Shown: positions 53,053 to 62,830 of the stretch, piece after piece | Layout of the letters: each line of letters opens with the position of its first letter | Numbering within the stretch: position 1 is the first letter of the stretch | Assembly (NCBI GenBank): GCA_947500775.1 | Contig: CANMTD010000004.1 | Coordinates: 292,309 to 356,308, forward strand | Direction: 5' to 3' | From: an uncultured Paracoccaceae bacterium | Lineage (GTDB): Bacteria > Pseudomonadota > Alphaproteobacteria > Rhodobacterales > Rhodobacteraceae | Length of the DNA: 64,000 nucleotides | The notes under the pieces: generated by a model | Told to the model about the DNA's origin: nothing | Database searches by the model: none | The model's input: the letters and a program-made list of their open reading frames with translations, nothing else | Position numbers and translations under genes: made by a program

Positions 53053-53586
53053 TTACTTCTTCTTGCCATCCTTGCGGAAGATATACTCGTCTTTGTACTT
53101 GATGCCTTTGCCTTTATAAGGCTCGGGCTTGCGCCATTCGCGGATGTTTGCCGCGACCTGACCAACGAGTTGCTCATCCTGACCTTCGATCACGATCTGG
53201 GTCTGTTTCGGGGCTGTGACGGTCACACCGGCAGGCACCTCGAAGTTGACCTCGTGGCTCAGGCCCAGCGACAGTTTCAGGGTATTGCCCTGCATCTGCG
53301 CCCGGTAACCAACGCCGTTGATCTCAAGCTCTTTTTTGAAGCCTGCGGTCACACCGGTCACCAGGTTCTGGATCATGGTGCGGGACATGCCCCACTGTTG
53401 ACGGGCCCGTTTGGACGAGCCGCGCGGCGTGACGGTGACGACATTGTCGTTCACGGCCAGCGCCACATCGTCAGTTGCTGTAAAGTTGCGGGCGCCTTTC
53501 GGGCCTTTCACTTCGATGGTCTGGCCAGAGACGGATGCAGACACACCCGACGGCAGCTCGACCGGTCTTTTACCAATACGAGACAT
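53053..53586 (-). CDS. rplF: 50S ribosomal protein L6
   Basis: A 177-residue L6 ([58 protein letters not shown]). It sits between rpsH and rplR with gaps of about 10 bases. Confidence 0.98.
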   Translation of the reverse strand: MSRIGKRPVELPSGVSASVSGQTIEVKGPKGARNFTATDDVALAVNDNVVTVTPRGSSKRARQQWGMSRTMIQNLVTGVTAGFKKELEINGVGYRAQMQGNTLKLSLGLSHEVNFEVPAGVTVTAPKQTQIVIEGQDEQLVGQVAANIREWRKPEPYKGKGIKYKDEYIFRKDGKKK

Positions 53587-53597
53587 TCCAGACCTCC

Positions 53598-53996
53598 TTA
53601 GAAGACGGTGCAGAGCACTTCGCCGCCAACATTGGCTGACCGTGCTGCTGCATCCGACATCACGCCCTGCGACGTGGAGACAATCGAAACACCCAGGCCC
53701 TGACGGACCGAAGGGATTTCCTTAACGCTCATGTACACGCGACGGCCAGGTTTGGACACGCGCTTGATTTCGCGGATCACCGGGGTGCCGTCGAAATACT
53801 TGAGGCTGATTTCAATCTCGGGCAGATCGTTGGCGCCCACAGATTTTTCGTAACCGCGAATATAGCCTTCGTCCATCAGCACATCCAGAACCCAGGCACG
53901 CAGCTTGGAAGCAGGAGTTTTGACGGTGGACTTGCCACGCATCTGCGCATTGCGGATGCGGGTCAGCATATCGCCGAGAGGATCGTTCATTGACAT
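53598..53996 (-). CDS. rpsH: 30S ribosomal protein S8
   Basis: A 132-residue S8 ([49 protein letters not shown]). AAGGAG lies 8 bases before ATG 53996. S8 regulates the spc operon in E. coli by binding its mRNA; no comparable site was recognised here. Confidence 0.98.
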   Translation of the reverse strand: MSMNDPLGDMLTRIRNAQMRGKSTVKTPASKLRAWVLDVLMDEGYIRGYEKSVGANDLPEIEISLKYFDGTPVIREIKRVSKPGRRVYMSVKEIPSVRQGLGVSIVSTSQGVMSDAAARSANVGGEVLCTVF

Positions 53997-54008
53997 ATCT
54001 GACGCTCC

Positions 54009-54314
54009 TTACCAGCTCGACTTGACCATACCGGGGATCTGACCTTTGGAGCCAAGTTCCCGCAGCATGATCCGCGACACTTTGAGTTTACGATAATACG
54101 CATGCGGACGACCGGTCAGCTGGCACCGGTTGTGCAGCCGTGTGGCCGAGCTGTTGCGCGGCAGTTTTGCAAGCTTCAGGCGCGCTTTGAAACGCTCTTC
54201 CATCGGCTTGCTTTCATCATTCGCGATCTCTTTCAGCGCAGCGCGCTTGGCGGCATATTTTTCCACCAGCTTCTGACGCTTCAGTTCGCGTTCGACCATT
54301 GCTTTCTTAGCCAT
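54009..54314 (-). CDS. rpsN: 30S ribosomal protein S14
   Basis: A 101-residue S14 of the long, zinc-free type: [50 protein letters not shown]-like end replaced here by [11 protein letters not shown]. It follows rplE by 19 bases. Confidence 0.97.
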   Translation of the reverse strand: MAKKAMVERELKRQKLVEKYAAKRAALKEIANDESKPMEERFKARLKLAKLPRNSSATRLHNRCQLTGRPHAYYRKLKVSRIMLRELGSKGQIPGMVKSSW

Positions 54315-54333
54315 GTTCTCTTTCTCCCGCCGC

Positions 54334-54894
54334 TTAGCTGTTGAACGGCATGTTGAATGCTTTCAACAGCGCCTTGGCTTCCGCGTCAGTTTTCGCGGTG
54401 GTGCAGATAACGATGTCCATCCCCAGCATATCGACGACTTTGTCGAAATCGATTTCCGGGAACACGATGTGCTCTTTCAGGCCCATGGCATAGTTGCCAC
54501 GACCGTCAAAAGATTTGCCCGACACGCCGCGGAAGTCGCGGATACGGGGCATGGCGACGGTGATCAGACGATCCAGGAATTCGTACATCCGGTCGCCGCG
54601 CAGGGTCACTTTGGTCCCCAGCGGCATTTCTTCACGGACGCGGAAACCCGCGATCGATTTCTTCGCCTTGGTCACAACCGCGTTCTGACCCGCAATCAGG
54701 GTCAGCGCCTCTTGGGCGTGCTTCACCTTTTTGGTGTCCTTGACGGCATCGCCGATACCCATGTTCAGCACGATTTTCTCGAGCTTGGGCAGCTGCATGT
54801 CATTCTTGTAACCGAACTCTTCTTTCAGAGCGGCACGAATGGTGTCGTTGAACAGCGTCTTCAGGCGGGGCGTGTATGTCGCTTGATCCAGCAT
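54334..54894 (-). CDS. rplE: 50S ribosomal protein L5
   Basis: A 186-residue L5 ([60 protein letters not shown]). It binds 5S rRNA. Its start shares one base with the rplX stop. Confidence 0.98.
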   Translation of the reverse strand: MLDQATYTPRLKTLFNDTIRAALKEEFGYKNDMQLPKLEKIVLNMGIGDAVKDTKKVKHAQEALTLIAGQNAVVTKAKKSIAGFRVREEMPLGTKVTLRGDRMYEFLDRLITVAMPRIRDFRGVSGKSFDGRGNYAMGLKEHIVFPEIDFDKVVDMLGMDIVICTTAKTDAEAKALLKAFNMPFNS

Positions 54895-55199
54895 CAGACA
54901 GTCTCCCCTGTGGTTTTGGCGAAGCGCACTTTCTTGCCGTCTTCCTCGCGGAAACCGACACGGGTGGCTTTGCCTTTGCTGTCCAGCAGCGCCAGATTGC
55001 TCAGGTCAACCGGCATGGCGGTCGGCACGCGGCCGCCCTGGCTGTTCTGGGACTGTTTGGTGTGGCGGATGGCGATGTTGATGCCGTCCACGATCGCTTT
55101 GCCGGTCTTGGGGCTGACAGAGGAAATCGAACCCTCTTTGCCTTTGTCCTTGCCGGCCAGCACGACGACCTTGTCGCCTTTTTTCAGTTTGGCAGCCAT
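54894..55199 (-). CDS. rplX: 50S ribosomal protein L24
   Basis: A 101-residue L24 with the KOW motif near the N-terminus ([20 protein letters not shown]) and [22 protein letters not shown] at 55199 is the conserved start. One base separates it from rplN. Confidence 0.97.
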   Translation of the reverse strand: MAAKLKKGDKVVVLAGKDKGKEGSISSVSPKTGKAIVDGINIAIRHTKQSQNSQGGRVPTAMPVDLSNLALLDSKGKATRVGFREEDGKKVRFAKTTGETV

Positions 55200-55200
55200 C

Positions 55201-55569
55201 TTACAGCACCTCCGGCGCAAGCGAGATGATTTTCATGAAGCTTTTCGCGCGCAGCTCACGAACAACCGGGCCAAAGATACGTGTACCGATCGGCTCGTTG
55301 TTGTTGTTGAGGATGACGGCGGCATTGCGATCAAAACGGATCGCTGTGCCGTCTTCGCGACGGACTTCTTTGGCGGTGCGAACGACAACGGCCTTACGGA
55401 CGTCGCCCTTTTTCACGCGACCGCGTGGGATGGCTTCCTTAACCGAGACGACAATGATGTCGCCGACGGATGCGTATTTACGCTTGGAACCACCCAGAAC
55501 CTTGATGCACTGAACACGGCGAGCGCCGGAGTTGTCAGCGACATCCAGATTGGTCTGCATCTGGATCAT
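55201..55569 (-). CDS. rplN: 50S ribosomal protein L14
   Basis: A 122-residue L14 ([60 protein letters not shown]). It is 65 bases after rpsQ, the usual start of the spc unit. Confidence 0.98.
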   Translation of the reverse strand: MIQMQTNLDVADNSGARRVQCIKVLGGSKRKYASVGDIIVVSVKEAIPRGRVKKGDVRKAVVVRTAKEVRREDGTAIRFDRNAAVILNNNNEPIGTRIFGPVVRELRAKSFMKIISLAPEVL

Positions 55570-55634
55570 GTGGTTTCTCCCGACCTGTGGGAACTTCCTG
55601 TCCCAGGGTTTCGATCAAACTGAAAAGTTACCGC

Positions 55635-55865
55635 TTAGTTTGCGATAACCTCCCAGCGTTTTGTTTTCGAGATCGGCGCACATTCCTGGATACGGACGGC
55701 GTCACCAACCTTGAATTCGTTATTTGCATCGTGCGCCCGGTATTTCTTGGACTTACGAATGGTTTTCTTCAGAACCGGATGCGTAAAGCGGCGTTCAACC
55801 GAAACCGTTACGGTCTGGTTGTTCTGGTCGCTCGTCACGGTGCCTGCGAGGATGCGTTTGGGCAT
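55635..55865 (-). CDS. rpsQ: 30S ribosomal protein S17
   Basis: A 76-residue S17 ([60 protein letters not shown]). It lies 11 bases after rpmC. Confidence 0.97.
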   Translation of the reverse strand: MPKRILAGTVTSDQNNQTVTVSVERRFTHPVLKKTIRKSKKYRAHDANNEFKVGDAVRIQECAPISKTKRWEVIAN

Positions 55866-55876
55866 GTGTCGGCTCC

Positions 55877-56080
55877 TTATTCAGCCGCCGCTTCAGCGGC
55901 TTTCTGGTTCAGTATCGTTTTCACACGGGCCACGTCACGACGGACGGTGCGCATGCGAGCGGTGTTTTCGATCGCGCCAGAGGCCTGTTGAAAGCGCAGG
56001 TTGAATGCTTCTTTCTTCAGGCTGGCCAGTGCTTCGCGCAGCTGGTCCGGCGTCTTTTCTCTCAGTTCAACGGCGTTCAT
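55877..56080 (-). CDS. rpmC: 50S ribosomal protein L29
   Basis: A 67-residue L29 ([54 protein letters not shown]). It is normally directly after rplP; here 1.8 kb with two genes intervene, and a promoter-like sequence lies about 115-140 bases upstream. Confidence 0.97.
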   Translation of the reverse strand: MNAVELREKTPDQLREALASLKKEAFNLRFQQASGAIENTARMRTVRRDVARVKTILNQKAAEAAAE

Positions 56081-56193
56081 CGCCTTTTCCTTCTCTCAGA
56101 ACACCAGAAGGCCCCCGTTTTTGGGTCACCCGTTCGTCTGGTGGACAAATGATAGACACGCGAATCCCGGTTGCCCGGTTCGCGAGATGCGCC

Positions 56194-56222
56194 TCTATAG
56201 GGGAGCTATGGTAAGGGGGCAA
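56194..56222 (-). promoter_or_regulatory. Putative promoter for rpmC-rpsQ-rplN and following genes
   Basis: On the minus strand TTGCCC (56217-56222) and TATAGA (56194-56199) are 17 bases apart, like the sequence ahead of rplO. It stands between the GNAT gene and rpmC. Confidence 0.5.
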
Positions 56223-56257
56223 GGGAAACTTTGGCCAAAGCGCCGGGTTCGCGGCTG

Positions 56258-56743
56258 TCACTGTGTTTCAAGGCGATATTTCAGGAATTTCGCGCCGTTC
56301 ACTGATGTTTCCCCAACAAATTCGGCCCCCAGACGGGCCAGCGCCTTTAGCCGTGTGCGCGAGGGTGGCAACAGGAAGGTGACAAAGGGAATCCGGGCAT
56401 CCGCCCTGGCCAAGGCCAGCGCTTTTCGGGTGATCCGGGTGCCCAGACCGAAGTTTTCAGGCCGCAGAACCAGCCCGAAATCCCATTCATCACCTTCCTT
56501 CTGAAAGCCGCCCCAGCCGACATAGGCGCCCCGGTACAGAATCGCCCAGTGCCCAAGGCCGTCGCGGTGCCAGCAGGCCTCTTTTGCGGCGATGAATGTT
56601 TTCAACGCCGCCGCGTCCCATGTGAAGGTCAGCAAGGGCATGTGTTCGGCCACGCGCGGATCGGACATATGCGCCATGATCGCCGCTGCGGGGACCTCTG
56701 TCAGGCGCGTGAATTCGATCTTCCCACCCGTGTCATACATCAT
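56258..56743 (-). CDS. GNAT-family N-acetyltransferase
   Basis: A 161-residue acetyltransferase of the RimJ/RimL-like GNAT group: FTRLTEVPAAAIMAHMSDPR, HWAILYRGAYVGWGGFQKEG, then RPENFGLGTRITRKALALAR at the acetyl-CoA loop (the Q/RxxGxG/A motif is degenerate), and LGAEFVGETSVNG. Substrate unknown. ATG 56743 follows AAGGCGGGG. It lies in ribosomal orientation within the rplP/rpmC insert and could use its own promoter. Confidence 0.82.
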   Translation of the reverse strand: MMYDTGGKIEFTRLTEVPAAAIMAHMSDPRVAEHMPLLTFTWDAAALKTFIAAKEACWHRDGLGHWAILYRGAYVGWGGFQKEGDEWDFGLVLRPENFGLGTRITRKALALARADARIPFVTFLLPPSRTRLKALARLGAEFVGETSVNGAKFLKYRLETQ

Positions 56744-56938
56744 CTTGCCCCGCCTTCCGCCCATGCGTTCCGGGGGTCACAAAACCGCATCGGACCGAAC
56801 GGTCAAGGACCGGTTGATCACGTGTCTGTGCCCCCCTTTGGCCTGCGCGGATCGAATGGGCAGGCGGGCCGGAGGTTTTCTTTGAAAACCCACCACGCCG
56901 CATTGTTTCAGGACCGCCTTCTGCGGTATTGAAACGGC

Positions 56939-57559
56939 ATGTCAGAAATCTCATCCCTGTTTGTCACCCGCCTGTACCGCGCCGCCCTGTCCGAATTCGG
57001 ACCGGCCATCGATGCGGGCGACCTTGAATCATCGTGCCTTGTGATCGCCGAAGACGACGAGGCCGGGCAGAACTGGTGCGAGGAGAACGATTTCCCCGGC
57101 TATACCAGCTATGCCTCGCTGACGGATCTGCCGTGGCGGTTTCCGATCTTTGCCGATCTGGTCAAATCGCTGGATCAGCATGTCGCCGCCTTTGCCAAGG
57201 ATCTGGAGTTCGATCTGGACGACAAAAAGCTGAAGCTAGAGGATCTGTGGATCAACATCCTGCCCGAAGGCGGCACCCATTCGGCGCATATTCACCCGCA
57301 TTCGGTGATCAGCGGCACCACCTATGTCGCCATGCCCGAAGGCGCCAGCGCGCTGAAACTGGAAGACCCGCGTCACGCGATGATGATGGCCGCCCCACCC
57401 CGCCGCAAAGACGCGCGGGCCGAGATGCGGAATTTCATCTACGTCGCGCCGCAGGTCGGCGACGTCCTGCTGTGGGAAAGCTGGCTGCGCCACGAGGTGC
57501 CGATGAACATGTCCGAAGAGAACCGGATTTCGGTGAGTTTCAATTACAGCTGGGGGTGA
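56939..57559 (+). CDS. TIGR02466-family protein (putative 2OG-Fe(II) oxygenase-like)
   Basis: A 206-residue protein with the family features NWCEENDFPGYTSYASL, DLWINILPEGGTHSAHIHPH and SVISGTTYVAMPEGASALKL, and the end RHEVPMNMSEENRISVSFNY. A His-x-His with a distal His and Arg suggests a double-stranded beta-helix metal site like that of 2-oxoglutarate oxygenases, but activity is not proven. It is transcribed against the ribosomal genes and has its own terminator. Confidence 0.82.
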   Translation: MSEISSLFVTRLYRAALSEFGPAIDAGDLESSCLVIAEDDEAGQNWCEENDFPGYTSYASLTDLPWRFPIFADLVKSLDQHVAAFAKDLEFDLDDKKLKLEDLWINILPEGGTHSAHIHPHSVISGTTYVAMPEGASALKLEDPRHAMMMAAPPRRKDARAEMRNFIYVAPQVGDVLLWESWLRHEVPMNMSEENRISVSFNYSWG

Positions 57560-57614
57560 CAGCTTTGTGTCTGCCGTGCGGACCAATCTGCGCCTCCACC
57601 CACAAGAAAACCCC

Positions 57615-57671
57615 GCGCCCGAACCGAGGGGTGGGCGTAAAGCGCCCGCCCCGTGGGGGCGGTTCGGGCGC
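57615..57671. repeat. REP-like compound palindrome, copy 2 (complete)
   Basis: Outer arms GCGCCCGAACC (57615-57625) and GGTTCGGGCGC (57661-57671) are perfectly complementary, and within them GGGTGGGCG and CGCCCGCCC pair. The left 43 bases are nearly identical to 51074-51116. A further hairpin GCCTGAGC-CTT-GCTCAGGC follows at 57673-57691. The region is between convergent genes. Confidence 0.88.
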
Positions 57672-57748
57672 TGCCTGAGCCTTGCTCAGGCATGTTGCGC
57701 AAAGTTGATGGTTTGCACCAAGGGGCCAAAGCAGTCTTAAAATGATAA

Positions 57749-57779
57749 CCCCCGCCGATTTCTCGACGGGGGCTTTTTT
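57749..57779 (+). terminator. Rho-independent terminator after the TIGR02466 gene
   Basis: CCCCCG and CGGGGG with an extra inner CG pair form a stem followed by TTTTTT on the plus strand. It stands about 190 bases after the TIGR02466 stop, behind the palindromic repeat. Confidence 0.8.
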
Positions 57780-57858
57780 ATCACTGGGCGCGGCCCGCTG
57801 GTTTTCTATGAAAACCCGCTATACCGCACGCGTCAAAAGCGCTTGGCGCTTTGGACGT

Positions 57859-58272
57859 TTACCAATCTTCCCGAACGACCGTGCGGGTTTTCAGCGGCAG
57901 TTTCATCGCGGCCAGGCGCAGGGCCTCGCGCGCGACGGTTTCTGTGACACCGTCAATTTCGAACATGACGCGGCCGGGTTTGACCTTGGCCGCCCAGAAA
58001 TCGACAGAGCCTTTACCTTTACCCATCCGAACCTCGGTGGGTTTGGACGAAACGGGCAGATCGGGGAAGATCCGGATCCAGACACGGCCCTGACGTTTCA
58101 TGTGACGGGTCATCGCACGACGTGCAGCTTCGATCTGACGGGCGGTGACGCGCTCGGGCTCCACCGCTTTCAGGCCAAAGGTGCCAAAGGTCAGCGTAGA
58201 GCCGCCCTTTGCTTCGCCGTGGATACGGCCTTTGAACATCTTGCGGAATTTAGTGCGCTTCGGTTGCAGCAT
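57859..58272 (-). CDS. rplP: 50S ribosomal protein L16
   Basis: A 137-residue L16 ([60 protein letters not shown]). Because rpmC is displaced, rplP ends this section of the S10 unit; no clear minus-strand terminator follows except the palindromic region. Confidence 0.98.
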   Translation of the reverse strand: MLQPKRTKFRKMFKGRIHGEAKGGSTLTFGTFGLKAVEPERVTARQIEAARRAMTRHMKRQGRVWIRIFPDLPVSSKPTEVRMGKGKGSVDFWAAKVKPGRVMFEIDGVTETVAREALRLAAMKLPLKTRTVVREDW

Positions 58273-58284
58273 CTTATCTACTCC

Positions 58285-58998
58285 TTACCGGTCGCGACGG
58301 GGGCGTTGGCCACCCGGTGCGCCGCTTTCCTGAAGCTCCTGGCGACGACGGTCATGGGCCGACGGATCGTGCTCCATGATTTCGCCTTTGAAGATCCAGA
58401 CTTTGATGCCGATGATGCCATAAGGCGTCATGCCTTTTGCATCTGCGTAATCGATGTCAGCGCGCAGAGTGTGCAGCGGCACGCGGCCTTCGCGGTACCA
58501 TTCGGTTCGCGCGATTTCTGCACCGCCCAGACGACCGGCAACGTTCACACGGATACCAAGGGCACCCATACGCATGGCGTTCTGAACCGAACGTTTCATG
58601 GCGCGACGGAAAGACACCCGGCGCTCCAGCTGTTGCCCGATGCTTTCGGCGACCAGAGCCGCGTCCAGTTCAGGCTTGCGCACTTCGACGATGTTCAGGT
58701 GCAGCTCGCTTGCGGTCAGATTGGCAAGCTTGCGGCGCAGACCTTCGATGTCTGCCCCTTTCTTACCAATGATGACACCGGGGCGCGCAGTGTGGATCGT
58801 GACGCGGCACTTTTTGTGCGGACGTTCGATGATCACCTTGCTGATGCCGGCCTGTTTGCACTCTTCACCGATGAATTCGCGGATTTTCAGGTCTTCCAGC
58901 AGAAGATTCCCGTAATCCTTGGTATCGGCGTACCAGCGGCTGTCCCAGGTGCGGTTGACCTGAAGACGCATGCCGATCGGATTTACCTTATGACCCAT
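58285..58998 (-). CDS. rpsC: 30S ribosomal protein S3
   Basis: A 237-residue S3 with [20 protein letters not shown], a KH domain ([20 protein letters not shown]) and a basic C-tail ending in GGQRPRRDR. It shares one base with rplV and is 12 bases from rplP. Confidence 0.98.
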   Translation of the reverse strand: MGHKVNPIGMRLQVNRTWDSRWYADTKDYGNLLLEDLKIREFIGEECKQAGISKVIIERPHKKCRVTIHTARPGVIIGKKGADIEGLRRKLANLTASELHLNIVEVRKPELDAALVAESIGQQLERRVSFRRAMKRSVQNAMRMGALGIRVNVAGRLGGAEIARTEWYREGRVPLHTLRADIDYADAKGMTPYGIIGIKVWIFKGEIMEHDPSAHDRRRQELQESGAPGGQRPRRDR

Positions 58999-59378
58999 TA
59001 GGCTTGCTCCTCAACTTGACGCACCAGGATTGTCAGTTCCGCGAAGGGTTTGACAATTTTACCAAACCGGCCACGGGCCCGCGGGCGACCGCGTTTCATG
59101 GTCAGGTTCTTGCCGACATAGGCTTCCGCCACGATCAGCTCGTCCACATCAAGGTTGTGATTGTTTTCAGCGTTCGCAATGGCCGACTGAAGGCATTTCT
59201 TCACGTCTTCCGAGATTCGCTTGTTCGAGAAGGTCAGATCGGCCAGAGCCTTGTCGACCTTCTTGCCACGGATCAGCTGCGCCACCAGGTTCAGCTTTTG
59301 CGGGGAGGTACGCAGCATTTTGGCTTTTGCCATTGCTTCGTTCTCGGCCACGCGGCGGGGATTCTTTTCCTTACCCAT
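58998..59378 (-). CDS. rplV: 50S ribosomal protein L22
   Basis: A 126-residue L22 ([60 protein letters not shown]). Its loop lines the exit tunnel. It follows rpsS by 3 bases. Confidence 0.98.
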   Translation of the reverse strand: MGKEKNPRRVAENEAMAKAKMLRTSPQKLNLVAQLIRGKKVDKALADLTFSNKRISEDVKKCLQSAIANAENNHNLDVDELIVAEAYVGKNLTMKRGRPRARGRFGKIVKPFAELTILVRQVEEQA

Positions 59379-59381
59379 GGC

Positions 59382-59660
59382 TTACTTCCTCTTCGCTTTC
59401 TTGTCCGCCGCGTGCCCGTAATAGGTGCGCGTCGGGGCGTATTCACCAAACTTCTGGCCAATCATGTCCTCGGACACGTTCACCGGAATATGCTTGTGGC
59501 CGTTGTAGACACCAAACGTCAGACCCACGAACTGGGGCAGGATCGTCGAGCGGCGCGACCAGATCTTGATTACTTCGTTGCGGCCGGATTCGCGGCTCTT
59601 TTCGGCTTTCTTAAGCACGTAAGAGTCGACGAACGGGCCTTTCCATACAGAACGCGACAT
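59382..59660 (-). CDS. rpsS: 30S ribosomal protein S19
   Basis: A 92-residue S19 ([59 protein letters not shown]). It is 2 bases behind rplB. Confidence 0.98.
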   Translation of the reverse strand: MSRSVWKGPFVDSYVLKKAEKSRESGRNEVIKIWSRRSTILPQFVGLTFGVYNGHKHIPVNVSEDMIGQKFGEYAPTRTYYGHAADKKAKRK

Positions 59661-59662
59661 GA

Positions 59663-60505
59663 TTACCGGCCCTTCTTCTTGGCGTGACGCGAGCGCACGA
59701 TGAGCCTGCTGGACGCCTTGTTCTTGTTACGGGTGCGGGCACCTTTGGTCGGTTTGCCCCAAGGCGAAACCGGGTGACGACCACCGGATGTCCGACCTTC
59801 ACCACCACCATGGGGGTGATCGACCGGGTTCATCACAACACCACGCACCGACGGGCGGATGCCCTTGTGACGGTTACGGCCAGCTTTACCAAGGTTCTGG
59901 TTGCTGTTGTCAGGGTTCGACACGGCACCGACGGTGGCCATGCATTCCTGACGCACCATGCGCAATTCGCCCGAGGACAGGCGGATCTGAGCGTAGCCAC
60001 CGTCACGACCGACGAACTGGGCGTATGTGCCCGCAGCACGGGCGATCTGGCCGCCTTTGCCCTGCTTCAGCTCGATGTTGTGCACGATGGTACCGATCGG
60101 CATGCCCGAGAACGGCATCGCGTTACCCGGTTTGATGTCGGCCTTGGCCGAGGCAACAACCTTGTCACCCACAGCCAGACGCTGCGGTGCCAGGATGTAG
60201 GCCTGTTCGCCATCATCATATTTGATCAGCGCAATAAAGGCCGTCCGGTTCGGGTCATATTCGATCCGCTCGACGGTGGCCGCGACATCAAACTTGTTCC
60301 GTTTGAAATCAACGATCCGATACAGACGCTTTGCCCCGCCCCCACGGCGGCGCATTGTAATCCGTCCGGTGTTGTTCCGGCCGCCCTTTTTCGTCAAACC
60401 CTCAGTCAAGGATTTAACTGGACGCCCTTTCCAAAGCTCCGAACGGTCGATCAGAACCAGCCCACGCTGGCCTGGCGTCGTCGGCTTATACGACTTGAGT
60501 GCCAT
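59663..60505 (-). CDS. rplB: 50S ribosomal protein L2
   Basis: A 280-residue L2 starting [20 protein letters not shown] and including [20 protein letters not shown] near the peptidyl-transferase contact. ATG at 60505 is conserved; the open frame above is not. It is separated from rplW by the prephenate-dehydrogenase-like gene, so it needs a promoter in 60506-60790; CTATAGAC at about 60639-60646 on the minus strand could be a -10 element, but I see no good -35. Confidence 0.97.
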   Translation of the reverse strand: MALKSYKPTTPGQRGLVLIDRSELWKGRPVKSLTEGLTKKGGRNNTGRITMRRRGGGAKRLYRIVDFKRNKFDVAATVERIEYDPNRTAFIALIKYDDGEQAYILAPQRLAVGDKVVASAKADIKPGNAMPFSGMPIGTIVHNIELKQGKGGQIARAAGTYAQFVGRDGGYAQIRLSSGELRMVRQECMATVGAVSNPDNSNQNLGKAGRNRHKGIRPSVRGVVMNPVDHPHGGGEGRTSGGRHPVSPWGKPTKGARTRNKNKASSRLIVRSRHAKKKGR

Positions 60506-60790
60506 GCTTTCTGTCTTCCGTTGTTGAAGGGCCCCGAAGGTCCCATGAGTTTTTCCAAAGTTAAGCGGCCCCAGAACGAATCTGAGGCCGAGAACCATCC
60601 GCGCGTACTAACAGAGGGGTTTGGGGGTGTCTATAGAGCAGTGGGGTTTTTCGGGGTCGCGCATGGGTCACCGACCCGTTGGTTTTCAGGGGCATTGATG
60701 AACAGGTCTGATGTCGGCACCACTGACCGAAGTGAACGTTCGCCGCAATTGCCCAGGGGGCTGCGGTGCTATGCGTGGGACATACCCCTA

Positions 60791-61558
60791 TCACGGTCCG
60801 GTTTTCTCCAATTCCGCATTCAGCTTGGACGCCAATTTGAAAAACCGCCGCCGAACGTCAGGTGCGTAGGGGTTCGCTTTTTCGATTGCTTCGAAGACTT
60901 CCGGTGCATCGTGTTGCACCATCGAAATCGCCGTCACGAGCAAGTCAAAGCTTCGGGTGGTCATGCGGGTGGGCAATGGTCCCATGTCGCATAAGACCTT
61001 TGCGATCAGATGGGTCAGCCCCTGAACCATTGCGGCTTCGCGGTCGTGTTCCTGGGGTGTCGTTTGGATGACCTGCAGGCCAAGCCGCATAGTCAAATAA
61101 GTGGCAAGCCGCCGATGACGGAAACCACGAAGCGGGCAAATCGCAATTTTCAAACCCTTGATGCCGTCGCGCGCGCTTTCCGGTCCAAAAAGGGGATGTG
61201 TCGCGACGATGTCTACGTGATCTGGAAGAATTTTCTCCATTTCCTCAGAGGGTTGAACCTTAACCGACCCGACATCTATCACCAATACACCCGGCCGACA
61301 GAACGGGGCAATGGCGGTCACGATTTCCGTGAAACAAGAGACTGGGGTCGCCAAGACAACCACATCACATTGTGCAGCGGCCTCTAGTGAAACAAGTGTT
61401 ACCCCAAGTTCGGCAGCCCTGTCCGCCAAGCCTGACGACGTGTCATACGCAGATACATCAAAATGACCGCTGATATGCTGGGCGATCAGCATTCCAAACG
61501 CACCAAACCCGATGATACCCACCGATTTTTTCGTTGATCGTCGACGTTCTGAAGTCAT
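60791..61558 (-). CDS. Prephenate/arogenate dehydrogenase-like protein
   Basis: A 255-residue NAD(P)-binding protein of the TyrA family. Rossmann motif VGIIGFGAFGMLIAQHISG near residue 14, then CDVVVLATPVSCFTEIV, VIDVGSVKVQPSEEMEKIL and VATHPLFGPESARDG, which holds the conserved catalytic His. It would oxidise prephenate or arogenate in tyrosine synthesis. Start at 61558 has GAGGTGAT upstream, and this site falls in a 9-bp hairpin. The gene interrupts the S10 operon between rplW and rplB. Confidence 0.87.
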   Translation of the reverse strand: MTSERRRSTKKSVGIIGFGAFGMLIAQHISGHFDVSAYDTSSGLADRAAELGVTLVSLEAAAQCDVVVLATPVSCFTEIVTAIAPFCRPGVLVIDVGSVKVQPSEEMEKILPDHVDIVATHPLFGPESARDGIKGLKIAICPLRGFRHRRLATYLTMRLGLQVIQTTPQEHDREAAMVQGLTHLIAKVLCDMGPLPTRMTTRSFDLLVTAISMVQHDAPEVFEAIEKANPYAPDVRRRFFKLASKLNAELEKTGP

Positions 61559-61564
61559 CTCATC

Positions 61565-61592
61565 ACCTCTATTTCGCTGCCTGAATAGAGGT
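61565..61592 (-). promoter_or_regulatory. Hairpin covering the ribosome binding site of the TyrA-like gene
   Basis: ACCTCTATT (61565-61573 on plus) and AATAGAGGT (61584-61592) are perfect 9-bp arms with a 10-base loop. On the minus-strand mRNA the downstream arm includes GAGGT, the ribosome binding site just before ATG 61558, so the stem could limit translation. Confidence 0.6.
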
Positions 61593-61862
61593 CGTCTTGT
61601 GATTTTCGACCGCTGTCTGGGCAGCGGGAACAATCACGACAAAGCTTCCGCAGCTATGAAAGCTGCGGGTAATAGATACCTGTGGTTTGCAACGGCTTTG
61701 TCATGACGGGATTCCTAGAACACTTGCCTGCGACACGTCAATCATATTGCGACAAGCCCCTTCGGACACGCGCCGCTGCAGGAAACAGGCCAACAGATCT
61801 CAAATCTGGCGTTCGCCGGAATTCAAAGCACCTGTGTGTTCTTGTCTGGGCTGGCCCCTTTC
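61593..61862 (-). other. Leader region of the TyrA-like gene
   Basis: No gene is supported in the 270 bases between the ribosome-binding-site hairpin and the rplW terminator. A perfect 8-bp hairpin (CCGCAGCT-ATGAA-AGCTGCGG, 61648-61668) stands 90 bases upstream of the start. Together with the next hairpin it could form alternative structures, but no leader peptide rich in Tyr or Phe is recognised. Confidence 0.5.
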
Positions 61863-61897
61863 CAAAAGCAAAAGGCCCCCGCAATCGCGAGGGCCTT
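61863..61897 (-). terminator. Terminator after rplW
   Basis: On the minus strand AAGGCCC and GGGCCTT with inner GC pairs form a stem followed by TTTTGCTTTTGG, 22 bases behind the rplW stop. It separates rpsJ-rplC-rplD-rplW from the TyrA-like gene and rplB. Confidence 0.8.
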
Positions 61898-61919
61898 CTG
61901 TCATTCTGTAGACGTCCGA

Positions 61920-62216
61920 TCAGAGACCGGTGGACACGTCGATTGTGTTGCCCTCTTCAAGGGTCACATAGGCTTTCTTGACGTCTTTCCGTTTGCCCAG
62001 CATGCCGCGGAACCGCTTGGTCTTGCCTTTGGTGATGGTCGTGTTCACGGCCTTCACCTTGACACCAAAGAGGTTTTCAACCGCCTCTTTGATCTGCGGT
62101 TTGTTCGCGTCCATCGCCACCTCAAAAACAACCGCGCCGTTTTCGGACGCCATGGTGGCTTTTTCGGTGATGATCGGCTTGCGGATCACGTCGTAATGTT
62201 CTGCTTTCGCGCTCAT
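61920..62216 (-). CDS. rplW: 50S ribosomal protein L23
   Basis: A 98-residue L23 ([60 protein letters not shown]). It docks SRP and trigger factor at the tunnel exit. It overlaps rplD by 4 bases, and a terminator follows it. Confidence 0.98.
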   Translation of the reverse strand: MSAKAEHYDVIRKPIITEKATMASENGAVVFEVAMDANKPQIKEAVENLFGVKVKAVNTTITKGKTKRFRGMLGKRKDVKKAYVTLEEGNTIDVSTGL

Positions 62217-62830
62217 TTCAGACGAGCCTCCAGTGCTTCGACACCTGCTTTGGTCAACACGAGTGTATCGCGCTTCAGGATGTCATAAACGTTCGCGCCC
62301 ATGGACGGCAGCACATCAAGACCATCGATGTTGCGGGCCGCCTTGGCGAAACCTTCGTTCACCGCGGCGCCATCGATCACCAAGGCGCGTTTCCAGCCCA
62401 GGTTCTTGATCTGCTTGGCCAATGTGGCGGTCTTGCCTTCGGTCTCGGCGTTCTCGATCACCACCAGCTCACCCGCTGCCGCCTTGGCGGACAGTGCGTG
62501 ACACAGACCCAGCTTGCGGAATTTCTTCGTCAGCTCGTGGCCGTGGCTACGGGGCGTCGGACCCTTGTAGATACCACCCTTGCGGAAGATCGGCGCGTTG
62601 CGGTCACCGTGGCGTGCGCCGCCGGTGCCCTTCTGGCGATAGATCTTCTTGGTCGAATAGCTGGTTTCCGAACGCGTCTTGACCTTGTGGGTACCGGCCT
62701 GCGCATTGTTGCGCTGCCAGCGGACCACACGGTGCAGGATGTCCGCGCGCGGCTCCAGCCCGAACAGGGCCTCGTCCAGGTCAACGGAACCGGCTTTGGC
62801 GCCGTCCAGCTTGATCACATCAAGTTTCAT
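62213..62830 (-). CDS. rplD: 50S ribosomal protein L4
   Basis: A 205-residue L4 ([54 protein letters not shown] [20 protein letters not shown]). In E. coli L4 represses the S10 operon; no leader was tested here. It overlaps rplC and rplW by 4 bases each. Confidence 0.98.
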   Translation of the reverse strand: MKLDVIKLDGAKAGSVDLDEALFGLEPRADILHRVVRWQRNNAQAGTHKVKTRSETSYSTKKIYRQKGTGGARHGDRNAPIFRKGGIYKGPTPRSHGHELTKKFRKLGLCHALSAKAAAGELVVIENAETEGKTATLAKQIKNLGWKRALVIDGAAVNEGFAKAARNIDGLDVLPSMGANVYDILKRDTLVLTKAGVEALEARLK

